A DNA stretch of 64,000 nucleotides from Arcanobacterium_A hippocoleae_A (GTDB lineage Bacteria > Actinomycetota > Actinomycetes > Actinomycetales > Actinomycetaceae). Shown here piece after piece: positions 28,050 to 37,068 of the stretch (the stretch's first letter is position 1; the number at the start of each line of letters is the position of its first letter). Below the pieces are notes generated by a model, which saw only the letters and a list, made by a program, of their open reading frames with translations, had not been told where the DNA came from and ran no database searches. The stretch lies in the NCBI GenBank assembly GCA_040360365.1, contig CP136412.1. One strand, written 5' to 3'. A program made the translations under genes and the position numbers.

Positions 28050-29123
28050 GTGGCACATAAATCCGATTGGAATCTCAAAGGCGGCGCGAAAGCGCGGAGC
28101 ACTGACAAAGCCTACGGTGGTTTGGTGACGTTCGCGGCTTCGTTCATTCTGATTCTGCTCGCAGCCGTCGCAATATTTTTGCTTCTCTCTTCGAAAAACG
28201 CGCTGTTTGCAAGCAACGATACGATTCAGCAGGAAGTCGGCTTTGCAGCCGGGATGACTTTCTGGCAATTCGTTGGTGCAGCACTCTTCGGGACGCTCCT
28301 TGCCTCGGTTATTGCACTGGTAATCGCAGTGCCGTTTGCTGTGGGCATTGGGCTGTTTATTTCACATTACGCTCCGCGGAAAGTTGGTACCGTCGCAGGT
28401 TATGTGATTGACTTACTTGCCGCAATCCCATCAGTAGTTTTCGGCTTGTGGGGGATGCTTACGCTTGAACCGCTGATGCGTCCGATTTTCATGTGGATTT
28501 CCGGCGTGCTCACCAAGATTTTCCAGTTCCTTTCCGGCACGGTTGAGGTTGTTGGAGAGAAAGAGGTTTGGAGCGGAGGGCTTCCGGGATTCACGTACAT
28601 GGCGCAAAATTTTGAATGGTGGCCGATTCGTCCCGACGCCGCAGTATTTACTCCGCCGGCGCGAAATATTTTGATGGGCGGAATTATTCTTGCGATTATG
28701 ATTTTGCCGATTATTACCTCGCTTTGCCGGGAAGTGTTTTTGAAAACTCCGCGATTGCAGGAAGAAGCCTCGCTTGCGCTCGGCGCCACCCGTTGGGAAA
28801 TGATTAAAATGGTTGTGCTCCCGCATGGACGTTCCGGGATTGTTTCCGCATCAATGCTCGGTTTAGGGCGTGCGCTTGGTGAGACGATGGCGCTGCTGAT
28901 GGTGCTTTCGCCGGGTTTGAAAGTTAATTTCGACTTGCTGAAACCGGGGCAGCATTCGACGATTGCCTCGCAAATTGCGTTGCGTTTCCCGGAATCCTCC
29001 GGTTTAGGGTCTGATTTCCTGATTGCCCTTGGTCTAATCCTCTTCGTGGTGACTTTTGCGGTGAACTTTATTGCCCGCGCGATTGTAGCGCGCTATTCCG
29101 AATTTTCAGGAGCGAACGAATGA
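28050..29123 (+). CDS. pstC: Phosphate ABC transporter permease PstC
   Basis: An inner-membrane permease of 357 residues with six predicted TM helices. It has the EAA loop around EEASLALGATRWEMIKMVVLP, followed by GIVSASMLGLGRALGETMAL, both diagnostic of PstC. A large extracytoplasmic loop (residues 145-200) is present. Start GTG 28050 is preceded by AAAGGATGGAG. It overlaps pstA by four bases (29120-29123). The frame is intact. Confidence 0.96.
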   Translation: MAHKSDWNLKGGAKARSTDKAYGGLVTFAASFILILLAAVAIFLLLSSKNALFASNDTIQQEVGFAAGMTFWQFVGAALFGTLLASVIALVIAVPFAVGIGLFISHYAPRKVGTVAGYVIDLLAAIPSVVFGLWGMLTLEPLMRPIFMWISGVLTKIFQFLSGTVEVVGEKEVWSGGLPGFTYMAQNFEWWPIRPDAAVFTPPARNILMGGIILAIMILPIITSLCREVFLKTPRLQEEASLALGATRWEMIKMVVLPHGRSGIVSASMLGLGRALGETMALLMVLSPGLKVNFDLLKPGQHSTIASQIALRFPESSGLGSDFLIALGLILFVVTFAVNFIARAIVARYSEFSGANE

Positions 29124-30262
29124 GTGCAAATACTGTAACTGAAAATAAGACTGTGAAAGATTCAAAGAATCAGAAAATTCTGAAGTTCGCAAACTCAAAG
29201 CCGGAAGCAGCAGGGAAATCTTTCCTTTCACAGCAAAAGCATCTTCCGGCATGGTTCAACCTGGCGGCGCTTGCTGTTGCGCTTGTGATTGCGCTTCTTT
29301 TCAATGTGTTAATGAAACCGGAAGCGGACTGGGTGAGTGCCGGAATCTGGACTGGCCTGATTTTCCTCGTGATTGCGGTGATTTTTGGGTATTCAGTGGA
29401 AGGGCGCCGTTACGGTGCAGACCGAGTGGCATCTTCGCTGATTATCGGGACGTTTATTCTCGCCGTAATTCCGTTGATTTCTTTACTTTATACGGTTCTG
29501 CTGCAGGGATGGGCGCGGATGAGCGCCGGCGGTTACCTCACTGCTACTACCGCCGGAACTTCAATTGCAGGAAGCGTCACCGGCGTGGGGCATGCGATTC
29601 TCGGTACTTTTATTATTACTGGGGTGACGGCGCTAATTTCGGTACCGCTCGGAATTCTTACCGCGGTTTATCTTGTCGAATACGGCAAAGGTCCATTCGC
29701 CAAAACAATCACTTTCCTGGTCGATATTATGACGGGGATTCCCTCAATTGTGGCTGGTCTTTTTGCTGCAGCAATGTTCCCGCTGATTTTGCAGGTGCTT
29801 ACGGGGAGTCCTGAATTTAAAACCGGATTTTCCGGATCCGTCGCACTTGTCGTGTTGATGACGCCAATCGTGGTGCGGAATACGGAAGAACATTTACGGC
29901 TTGTGCCAAACGGCTTGCGTGAATCCTCTTATGCGCTCGGTGTGACGAAAGCGCGAACAATCAACAAGGTGGTTTTACGCACTTCAGCTTCCGGCATTAT
30001 TTCCGGCGTAGTAATTGCGATTGCGCGTGTGATTGGTGAATCAGCACCGCTGATGATTACTGCCGGCACTACCGATATTTACAATATGAACATGTTCGAC
30101 GGACAGATGCTCACGATGCCGGTATATGTCTACTACCAGTACAAGCAAGGAAATATGGAAAACGCTTGGGGCGGGGCGCTGTTGCTGATTCTGATTGTGC
30201 TGCTGCTGAACCTGGCTGCACGTTGGATTGCAAAGAAGTTTGCACCTGCAGGTGAAGCGTAA
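29120..30262 (+). CDS. pstA: Phosphate ABC transporter permease PstA
   Basis: The second permease subunit, 380 residues, longer than usual because of an N-terminal charged segment of about 45 residues and an extra pair of TM helices. The EAA motif is LRESSYALGVTKARTINKVVL, cut here to its core; then IARVIGESAPLMITAG. Translationally coupled to pstC through the ATGA overlap. pstB follows after 69 bases. Confidence 0.95.
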   Translation: MSANTVTENKTVKDSKNQKILKFANSKPEAAGKSFLSQQKHLPAWFNLAALAVALVIALLFNVLMKPEADWVSAGIWTGLIFLVIAVIFGYSVEGRRYGADRVASSLIIGTFILAVIPLISLLYTVLLQGWARMSAGGYLTATTAGTSIAGSVTGVGHAILGTFIITGVTALISVPLGILTAVYLVEYGKGPFAKTITFLVDIMTGIPSIVAGLFAAAMFPLILQVLTGSPEFKTGFSGSVALVVLMTPIVVRNTEEHLRLVPNGLRESSYALGVTKARTINKVVLRTSASGIISGVVIAIARVIGESAPLMITAGTTDIYNMNMFDGQMLTMPVYVYYQYKQGNMENAWGGALLLILIVLLLNLAARWIAKKFAPAGEA

Positions 30263-30331
30263 TGCGCTTAATGCTGCATTTAATGCCCGCAGGTTTTGCC
30301 GGCGGATTTAACGCTGATGAAAGGATATGAA

Positions 30332-31111
30332 GTGTCTCAAGGAATTCAAGCTCAGAACTTAAATATTTACTACGGAGATTTCCTTGCCGTAGAGAATGTG
30401 AACGTAGAAATTGCACCTAATTCGATTACGGCGCTTATTGGTCCGTCAGGCTGCGGTAAGTCTACTTTCTTACGTTCGCTGAATCGGATGCATGAGGTGA
30501 TTGCCGGCGCGAATGTGAAAGGTTCGGTTTATATCGACGGTGAAGATATCTATGCGCCGGGAGTAGACCCAGTACAGGTGCGTCAGCACGTCGGAATGGT
30601 GTTTCAGCGCCCGAACCCGTTCCCAACTATGTCAATTGCGGACAATGTGCTTGCCGGAATGCGGTTAAATAATAAAAAACTGCCGAAGGATGAGGCGGAA
30701 CGGATTGTCGAAGAATCTTTGCGCGGTGCGAATCTTTGGGAAGAAGTTAAAGACCGCCTTGATCGGCCCGGTTCTTCACTTTCCGGCGGGCAGCAGCAGC
30801 GTCTTTGCATCGCACGTGCAATTGCGGTCCGGCCGGAAGTACTTTTGATGGATGAGCCTTGTTCTGCACTTGACCCGATTTCAACTCTTGCAATTGAAGA
30901 TTTGATGCAAGAGCTGCAAAAGGATTACACCATCGTGATTGTGACCCACAATATGCAGCAGGCAGCGCGTGTTTCGCAAAAAACTGGTTTCTTCAATATT
31001 GAGGGGACCGGCAAACCGGGGCATCTTGTCGAGTATGACGATACTGAACGGATTTTCTCAAATCCGGCAAAGAAAGAAACCGAAGATTACGTTTCAGGCC
31101 GGTTTGGGTGA
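30332..31111 (+). CDS. pstB: Phosphate ABC transporter ATPase PstB
   Basis: The cytosolic ATPase that powers PstCA, 259 residues. It has Walker A GPSGCGKST, the Q-loop in VGMVFQRPNPFP, ABC signature LSGGQQQRLC, Walker B VLLMDEPCSALDP and switch His in IVTHNMQQAARV. GTG 30332 was chosen because AAAGGA lies seven bases upstream and the family starts near here; an in-frame ATG at 30317 is possible. Last gene of the operon, followed by a terminator. No phoU lies beside it. Confidence 0.96.
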   Translation: MSQGIQAQNLNIYYGDFLAVENVNVEIAPNSITALIGPSGCGKSTFLRSLNRMHEVIAGANVKGSVYIDGEDIYAPGVDPVQVRQHVGMVFQRPNPFPTMSIADNVLAGMRLNNKKLPKDEAERIVEESLRGANLWEEVKDRLDRPGSSLSGGQQQRLCIARAIAVRPEVLLMDEPCSALDPISTLAIEDLMQELQKDYTIVIVTHNMQQAARVSQKTGFFNIEGTGKPGHLVEYDDTERIFSNPAKKETEDYVSGRFG

Positions 31112-31241
31112 TTTATTTTCCGCGGGTATTACCGCAATATTCAAGAATTAAAAATGCTATTGCTGCAGTGCATTAGCGATTTTTCCGGGCTGCGCTTCGG
31201 TGCTGCGATTGGTGTGATTCTTTTAGTTTGCGTGAATGCGT

Positions 31242-31291
31242 TTCATGGGGTGTTAGCTGTAATTTCTCCAGCCGGCACCCCATGAATTTTT
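31242..31291 (+). terminator. Terminator of the pst operon
   Basis: TTCATGGGGTG (31242-31252) pairs with CACCCCATGAA (31276-31286), with a nested GCTG/CAGC stem inside, followed by TTTTT. Confidence 0.88.
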
Positions 31292-31405
31292 ACCTGTTTT
31301 CGCTTTTATATCTATCGGTTATGTCTATCAGTGTGCAAGTATTTTTGCTCACGGTGCTTCCAATGCTTCCGCTGAAGTTTGCGCGGCGTGCGGGCCTGGT
31401 GATAA

Positions 31406-31447
31406 CAATGCTGCTGAGCTGCCGAAATAGGCTGCTCAGCAGCATTG
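31406..31447. terminator. Second hairpin between convergent pst and pit operons
   Basis: CAATGCTGCTGAGC (31406-31419) pairs perfectly with GCTCAGCAGCATTG (31434-31447). It sits between the pstB terminator and the pit stop and could serve the pit transcript. Confidence 0.7.
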
Positions 31448-31529
31448 CCGTCGGAAAACTTCCAGCGTAAATTATGTATGGCGCGAATGCGTGAAATGGC
31501 ACGAATATGCGAAATCTGCACAGCGTGAT

Positions 31530-32534
31530 TTACGCAATCCCATGCAGTAATCCGTAAGTCACAATCGCGACGGCTGCAGCAGCTGGAATCGTTAAGAACC
31601 AGGCGGTCACGATATTGCCGGCCACGCCCCAACGTACTGCAGATTTCCGTGTGGTTGCGCCCACGCCCATAATCGCAGCGGTAATTGTATGCGTGGTAGA
31701 AATCGGTGCGTGCCAGAGGAACGCAGTGCTGTAAAGCACGCCAGCAGCTACCATCTCCGCGCCGAACCCGTGCGCCGGATCAAGTTCGATAATTTTCGAA
31801 CCGAGAGTTTTCATAATTCGCTTTCCGCCGGTGAACGTGCCGAGTGAAATTGCGAGAGCCGCACAGAGCTTTACCCAAAGCGGGATACCGCTGCCGTTCC
31901 AATATCCGCCGGCAGCGAGCGCGAGAACCACTACACCCATTGTTTTCTGTGCATCCTGCAGTCCGTGTCCGAGCGCCATTAATGCTGCCGAAACGGTTTG
32001 CGCGTGGCGGAAATTGCGCATTGTGCGCTTATAGGTAGCATTGCGGAAGAAATACAGCAGCACTTTCATTACGAGAAATGCGAGCAGAAATCCGACCACC
32101 GGCGAAAGGAACATGGGGATAACTACTTTTTCGCCGATAACCAGCCAATGTACATCTACCGAAGCTGCCACACCGGCACCCATTAATCCGCCGATCAATG
32201 CGTGTGAGGATGAGGAGGGCAGCCCGAGCCACCAAGTAATCAGATTCCAGGCGATTGCACCGACCAGTCCGGAAAGTACAATAATCAAACCGTGATTATC
32301 TCCGGGCGGAGCAATAATACCTGAACCAATCGTTTCTGCCACGCCAGTACCGAGCAGTGCGCCGATAAAGTTCATTACCGCTGCCATTATTAGCGCCTGG
32401 CGCGGAGTGAGCGCACGGGTGGCGACGGAAGTGGCGATTGCATTTGCGGCATCGTGAAAGCCGTTCGTGAAATCGAAAATAAACGCAATTACCGCTACCA
32501 ACGACACCAGAAAGAGAGTCATTGAGATGTCCAT
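31530..32534 (-). CDS. pit: Low-affinity inorganic phosphate transporter
   Basis: Proton-coupled metal-phosphate uptake; 334 residues with about ten TM helices. The duplicated PD001131 signatures are visible as GFHDAANAIATSVATRALTP and, in the second half, GFGAEMVAAGVLYSTAFLWH with PISTTHTITAAIMG. Transcribed after its DUF47 partner with a three-base gap (32535-32537). Its location facing the pst operon gives the cell high- and low-affinity uptake side by side. The frame is intact. Confidence 0.95.
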   Translation of the reverse strand: MDISMTLFLVSLVAVIAFIFDFTNGFHDAANAIATSVATRALTPRQALIMAAVMNFIGALLGTGVAETIGSGIIAPPGDNHGLIIVLSGLVGAIAWNLITWWLGLPSSSSHALIGGLMGAGVAASVDVHWLVIGEKVVIPMFLSPVVGFLLAFLVMKVLLYFFRNATYKRTMRNFRHAQTVSAALMALGHGLQDAQKTMGVVVLALAAGGYWNGSGIPLWVKLCAALAISLGTFTGGKRIMKTLGSKIIELDPAHGFGAEMVAAGVLYSTAFLWHAPISTTHTITAAIMGVGATTRKSAVRWGVAGNIVTAWFLTIPAAAAVAIVTYGLLHGIA

Positions 32535-32537
32535 GCT

Positions 32538-33158
32538 TTAGGACTCCTTGATTGCAATGCTCTCAACAAGCCCAGCAAGATTTTCGAATGAATCAATTGC
32601 GGATTCGAGCGTATCGACCACGAATTTCATCTTCAGCACTTCCATCGGCTGTGAATCTTCAGCATTGAAGAGTCGGGAAATTAGCGAACGGTAAATTGTG
32701 TCGCCGTGGTTTTCAAGCTGGTTAATCCCAACCCAGTAGGCACGGGTCTGCTCGTCGAGCTTCTGCAGATTACTCAATGCTTCTGTAGTGGTTTCGGCAC
32801 AATCGTTGATGATTTGTACAAGTTTCAGGGCTTCTTCCGGAAGTTCATTCACTCCGTAAAGCACAATGCCGTCGCCAGCTTCGTCAATCAAATCTACACA
32901 ATCATCCACAAGTGCTACGAGTGCATAGAGATCCACTCGGTCATAGGGGAGCACAAAGCTGTTATTGATTAAATGCTGGACTTTATGGTTTGCCTCATCT
33001 GCCAGATTTTCCACATCGTGGAGTTTCAGATTTAAGTCGGCACGTGCTTCAGGTTTGGCTTGTGCTACCTGCGCGAGAATATTGGCTGCTGAGACGAGGT
33101 GTTTCGCCTGTTCGCTGATGAGCTGAAATACAGCTTTGCCACCACCAAATTTGGCCAT
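32538..33158 (-). CDS. DUF47/PhoU-like Pit accessory protein
   Basis: A 206-residue all-helical protein of the PF01865 type. The conserved pattern includes DVENLADEANHKVQHLINNS, and VDDCVDLIDEAGDGIVLYG with its acidic metal-binding positions, and the late LENHGDTIYRSLISRLF. Members are encoded with Pit-type transporters and are believed to modulate them. It is first in the operon, and ATG 33158 is closely followed by pit. Confidence 0.9.
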   Translation of the reverse strand: MAKFGGGKAVFQLISEQAKHLVSAANILAQVAQAKPEARADLNLKLHDVENLADEANHKVQHLINNSFVLPYDRVDLYALVALVDDCVDLIDEAGDGIVLYGVNELPEEALKLVQIINDCAETTTEALSNLQKLDEQTRAYWVGINQLENHGDTIYRSLISRLFNAEDSQPMEVLKMKFVVDTLESAIDSFENLAGLVESIAIKES

Positions 33159-33512
33159 CGTGATTCATTCCTTAGCTATGTGAACTACTTACAAGTAAAC
33201 AATAATTTAACTTTTCGTTAATTTTACAGTTGTGCGAAAAATCAGACGGTCCAGTTGTTTTAGAAAACAGTGATGTGAAACTCGGTGTACTCTTGATTAG
33301 GACTAAATCCCCACAAAGAGTGTCGATTATACTATCCTTAGAAAATCTTGTGTCGTTTTGCGCTTCCGGTGAGAAAATCCGGAAACAGCGTTTCGGATTT
33401 CCAAGCTGAAACACGGAATTGCCAGCGGCAGCGGGCAAAGACGGCAATAAACACGACAGCAATAAATACGACGGCAATAAAAATGGCGGAAATAAACAAA
33501 ATAACACGCCTA
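33159..33512. other. Divergent intergenic region
   Basis: About 350 bases between the DUF47 gene and the U32 gene. Near 33440-33500 an AATAAACACGACAGC-like unit is repeated three times. The real start of the U32 protein is uncertain, so part of this stretch could be coding. Confidence 0.5.
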
Positions 33513-34985
33513 ATGCCGGTAAAAATGGAGAAAGTCTTGACGATAGCGAATCAAATATCAGGAAGCTTTGCGCTTGGCGGAAGCGGTAAATCTGCCGTCG
33601 ATGCAGATTCCTTGGAAACGCAAGCTGATAGCGGAAATACTTTTCACAGAACGGTGCGCAGGCGGCCGCGGAAAAACCGGAAGTGCTTGCACCCGCAGGA
33701 AGCCTGGAAACTTTACGCACAGCAATCGACTTCGGTGCAGACGCAGTGTATTGCGGTGGAAAGTCGTTTGGAATGCGGGCCGCCGCAAAAATCTTTCGTT
33801 GGAAGATTTTGCACAGGGCGTTGCTTATGCTCATGAGCGCGGTTCGCGTGTATTTGTGACGTGTAATATTTTGCCGAATTCGGATGAAGTTTTGGCGATG
33901 AATGAGTATCTGGGGCAGCTTGGTGAAATTGGCGTTGATGCGTTAATCGTTTCCGATATCGGGGTCCTGATGGCTGCGCGGCAAATGGCGCCGAATACTG
34001 AAATACATATTTCCACTCAAGCTGGGGTAACGAATTATCAAGCTGCGAATGCGCTGCATCAGCTGGGTGCTTCACGTGTGGTGCTTGCCCGTGAATTGAG
34101 CCTTGAGGCGATTCGGCAAATGCGGGCGAATGTGTCTGACGAACTGGAGATTGAAGCTTTTGTACATGGTTCAATGTGTATGGCTTTCTCTGGGAGATGT
34201 TTAATTTCACAGCACACCACCGGGCGTGACGCGAATCATGGAGATTGTGCACAGTCGTGCAGATGGAAATATCACGTAGTTGAAGAGAAGCGCCCGAACC
34301 AGTTCATTCCAGTAGAGATTACCGATCAAGGGACGTTTATTTTTAACTCGCAGGATATGAATTTGCTTAACTCCGTACATGAAGTAATCGACGCCGGTGT
34401 GACAAGCCTGAAAATTGAAGGCCGGGCAAAGGGCGCATACTACGTTGCGGCGATGGCGAATGCTTATAAAACCGCGGTAAATGAATATATGCGGCAACGC
34501 GGTTTTGAAGATGCCGACGGTAATGAGCTGCGCCCGTTTACACAGGAGGCGTTGCGGGAGGACACGGCTGCGAAGAGAGCCGGGGCCGTCGCATATCCGG
34601 AATGGCTGCGGGAAGAACCGTTTAAGGTGACACATCGTGAATATTCCACGGGGTTTTATTATCCAGACGCGCCGGCTTCAGAGAATGTAGTTACGGGCGG
34701 ATATATTAATGAATGGCGTTGGCTTGGCGAGGTCCGCGGATATGATCCGGATCGGAAACGTTTGACGATTTATGCGCGAAATAAGATCGCTCCAGGGATG
34801 GAGATTGAATTTCTTGCTCCGGGAGAGCACCGGTGGTGATGTCAGTGCCGGATACGGGTTTGTTGGACGAAAAAGGTAAGCCGGTGGAGCAAATCAATCA
34901 TCCGGCACACGAGTTTTCACTTCCGTGCGATTTGGAGATTCCGGGTGGTGCGATGATTCGTGCTCGGATGAAGCGCGGATTTTAG
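33513..34985 (+). CDS. U32 peptidase-family protein (collagenase-like, probable tRNA hydroxylation), three frameshifts
   Basis: The repaired protein reads PEVLAPAGSLETLRTAIDFG, then DAVYCGGKSFGMRAAAKN, AFVHGSMCMAFSGRC with conserved Cys, and DCAQSCRWKY, which are U32 signatures. Breaks lie at TTTT 33641-33644, AAAAA 33788-33792 and CC 34830-34831; one base added at each gives one continuous protein to 34985. An Asn/Ser/Gly-rich extension of about 50 residues precedes the U32 domain; ATG 33513 is a tentative start. U32 proteins such as TrhP act in tRNA 5-hydroxyuridine formation; that role is inferred here. Confidence 0.85.
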
Positions 34986-35076
34986 CTGGTTTTTGGGTTT
35001 ATGCTCAGCGGTTTAGTCGTGCTCAGGTGAAGTGCGGGTTTTAGCTGGTTTTCGGGTGGTTTGGATTCGTGCTTGC
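34959..35076 (+). repeat. 59-bp tandem duplication of the U32 gene's 3' end
   Basis: The segment from 34959 (CGTGCTCGGATGAAGCGCGG and onward, including the stop codon) recurs from 35018 as a diverged copy (CGTGCTCAGGTGAAGTGCGG). The second copy lies outside the gene. Confidence 0.75.
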
Positions 35077-35312
35077 GGTTTGGGTTTGTGCTCAGCGGTT
35101 TGGGTTTGTTCTGGTCACGGGCTTAAAGTTGCGACGGCTCTCCCGTCGTTAATCAAAACCGCGCATTTCGCCACCAGTTGCGTAAGCCCGCAAGCATTTC
35201 GCCGCCACTTACGTAAGTCAAAGCAGATTCTGCCAACACTTACGCGGCTCGAAAGCACTTTACCACCGGCTTATATGCAATTCGCGAACTTTGCTGCTTG
35301 GCCCGCACTTAG
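35077..35312 (+). repeat. Composite 31-bp-array element, copy D (right half)
   Basis: Has the core end CTGGTCACGGGC, the hairpin sequence CGACGGCTCTCCCGTCG and ATCAAAACCG. Four inverted units follow, ending at 35183, 35214, 35245 and 35276 (31 bp each). The boundary GCACTTAGCCC matches copy C. The expected left arm is missing; its place is taken by the duplicated gene end and a degenerate spacer. Confidence 0.88.
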
Positions 35313-35339
35313 CCCGGTTTAACTGGGAAACCAAAAAAT

Positions 35340-35373
35340 AATGGGAGCTGCAGAAAATTTTGCAGCTCCCATT
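35340..35373. terminator. Perfect 13-bp hairpin
   Basis: AATGGGAGCTGCA (35340-35352) pairs with TGCAGCTCCCATT (35361-35373) around an eight-base loop. It lies after element D and probably ends the U32 transcript. Confidence 0.75.
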
Positions 35374-35651
35374 ATCTACACCGAAGACACCGAATCTGAG
35401 AGCGCCTGTCGGCGCGAAGGCCGCTCGCAGCGGCAAATTATTGGAGCCCGGGGCTTTCGCAATCCGATGTCTTGATTAATACTCTAATGTCAGTATCTTA
35501 ATTTGCCAAGATATACGCACAGCACGTATTCCTAACTTTCACGAAAAAATGCACAAACGTGCTCTGGTTTATTCGTGACATACCGCACGCTAAAGCGATA
35601 GAGTGTAGCAAACTTGGCGTTTTTTCCGCAGAGACATGGCAGAATGGAGCC

Positions 35652-36416
35652 GTGACTTCACGAAAAAATGTAGATTTGCCAATCACCACTGTCAAGATTT
35701 GGCGCTTTAGCGCGAGTGTTATCCTCGCTGCCGTCGGCTTGCTATTCGCAGTACTTCTTGTACTTTGTTCGGCCGTTTCAAATTTATTTGCGGCATTAAT
35801 TTTTGCGATTCTTGCAGTTTTTTAATTCTTGGGTGGCCGGTGCTTGTCGGGCTTCCGAATCGGCAGATTTCCCAATTTAGCCTTGTGCTTGTTGCGGTGC
35901 TCGGGATTCTTGCTGCATTGCTGAAAGATTATCATTGGATTGCTTTTGTTGCTGCTTTTGGAATTTTGCTTACTTTCGTGTTGGAAATGTTCCGAAAAAA
36001 GGTGCGCTGCGCCGAATCGAGCAGATTTCAGGTACCTATTTGGGGATAGCGCTGATTCTTTCGGGGACATTTTGGATTGAGACAGCTGCTTCCGATTTCG
36101 GGTTGAAAGTTGCATTGGTGTTTGCGGCAGTTCTTGCGGCTGTAAGCGTAATTAGTATTTTCACTACACGTTCAGTCTTTTTTTAAGTCTGCTCAATGGG
36201 CTGGTTTTCGGTTTTGTCGGTACATATTTGCTTGATATTTACTTTTCCGTCGGGGCAGTCGCGGGAATAGCTGTACCAGTTGCTTATCGGCTTTCGTTTG
36301 AAGCTTTTAACAATGTCTATCGGGCGAATCCGATATTTCCGGTGCTTACATATGCGGCAATCCCGATGAGTTCGCTTGGGTTTATTGCTTTTGCGACGGC
36401 TGAAATTCTTGGATGA
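35652..36416 (+). CDS. Polytopic membrane protein of unknown function, three frameshifts
   Basis: Not recognised. When one base is added at each of TTTTTT 35818-35823, AAAAAA 35995-36000 and TTTTTTT 36178-36184, a continuous protein of about 255 residues appears with seven or eight TM helices. Examples are SVILAAVGLLFAVLLVLCSA, LVLVAVLGILAALL and GLVFGFVGTYLLDIYF. Each break joins one hydrophobic run to the next in a natural way, which supports the repair. The start GTG 35652 has a GGAG very close to it, so an upstream start is possible. It stands before ygfZ on the same strand. Confidence 0.65.
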
Positions 36417-36549
36417 AAATTCTGGTGAACATTGCGGTGCAGATTTTTGATTAAAATTCTGTGCTCGTTGGGGTTTGACGCTGCGATTTTTGTGAATCGC
36501 AGTACGGGATATCTTGGCCTGCCGCGATTTGTGGAACCTGATTTTCAGT
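36417..36549. other. Intergenic between the membrane protein and the IS30 remnant
   Basis: Short A/T-rich spacer with no gene recognised; it adjoins the broken end of the transposase remnant. Confidence 0.4.
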
Positions 36550-36940
36550 CTTGATGGAGCATGCCCTAGATACCGAGAAATACTAGGGATAGCCTGCCCG
36601 TGATGAAGTATGTCGGCAATTGTGATGCGTTCATTTTGCGAAAGATAACGAGAAGAAATCGGCTGGGGCTTATCCATATCAACACGGTACCAATCCGCGC
36701 TCGGTTTCTCGTTACGCCCACTGTTTCTGGTCCGCCCATTACTCCAGACCTTGCCCGTACGTTTCGAAACCTCAACAGCCCTGGCTGCTTGCGTGAAATT
36801 CAATCCCTCGTTTAATAACTGAACATAATAAACACGACGAGCAGCACACATCAACGAACGCGACGCATACGCAACACCACGATACTCCCGCAACACCCGA
36901 AAACACTCCCTCCCACATCAGGTGCTGCAACGACCCCTAG
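36550..36940 (-). mobile_element. IS30-family transposase remnant (5' end only)
   Basis: On the minus strand from 36896 a frame encodes about 110 residues typical of an IS30 transposase N terminus. They include FTQAARAVEVSKRTGKVW with its helix-turn-helix pattern, an NGRTRNSGRN segment, and SRYLSQNERITIADILHHGQ followed by SISRYLGHAPS. Similarity stops at about 36560, where the family would continue TISRE, so the DDE catalytic core is absent. The probable terminal repeat is around 36915-36940. It is an inactive fragment. Confidence 0.75.
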
Positions 36941-37068
36941 ATTCCAAGTTTCCCTTTGAACTCGAGGGGGAGGGAAAAAATAAGCTGGTTTGTTTATTTT
37001 CGCAGCCTGAACTAATTCACTTTTAGATTAACTTTTTCGGCTGCGTTATTGTTGGCTAATCTAGAGGT

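Noticed and set aside
31228..31470. Small membrane ORF between pstB and pit
   Set aside because: It spans two terminator hairpins and has no ribosome-binding site.
36183..36550. Continuation of the IS30 transposase frame
   Set aside because: Residues after about 110 are Lys/Arg/Ser-rich with no transposase features and run antisense to the end of the membrane protein gene; the frame is merely open.
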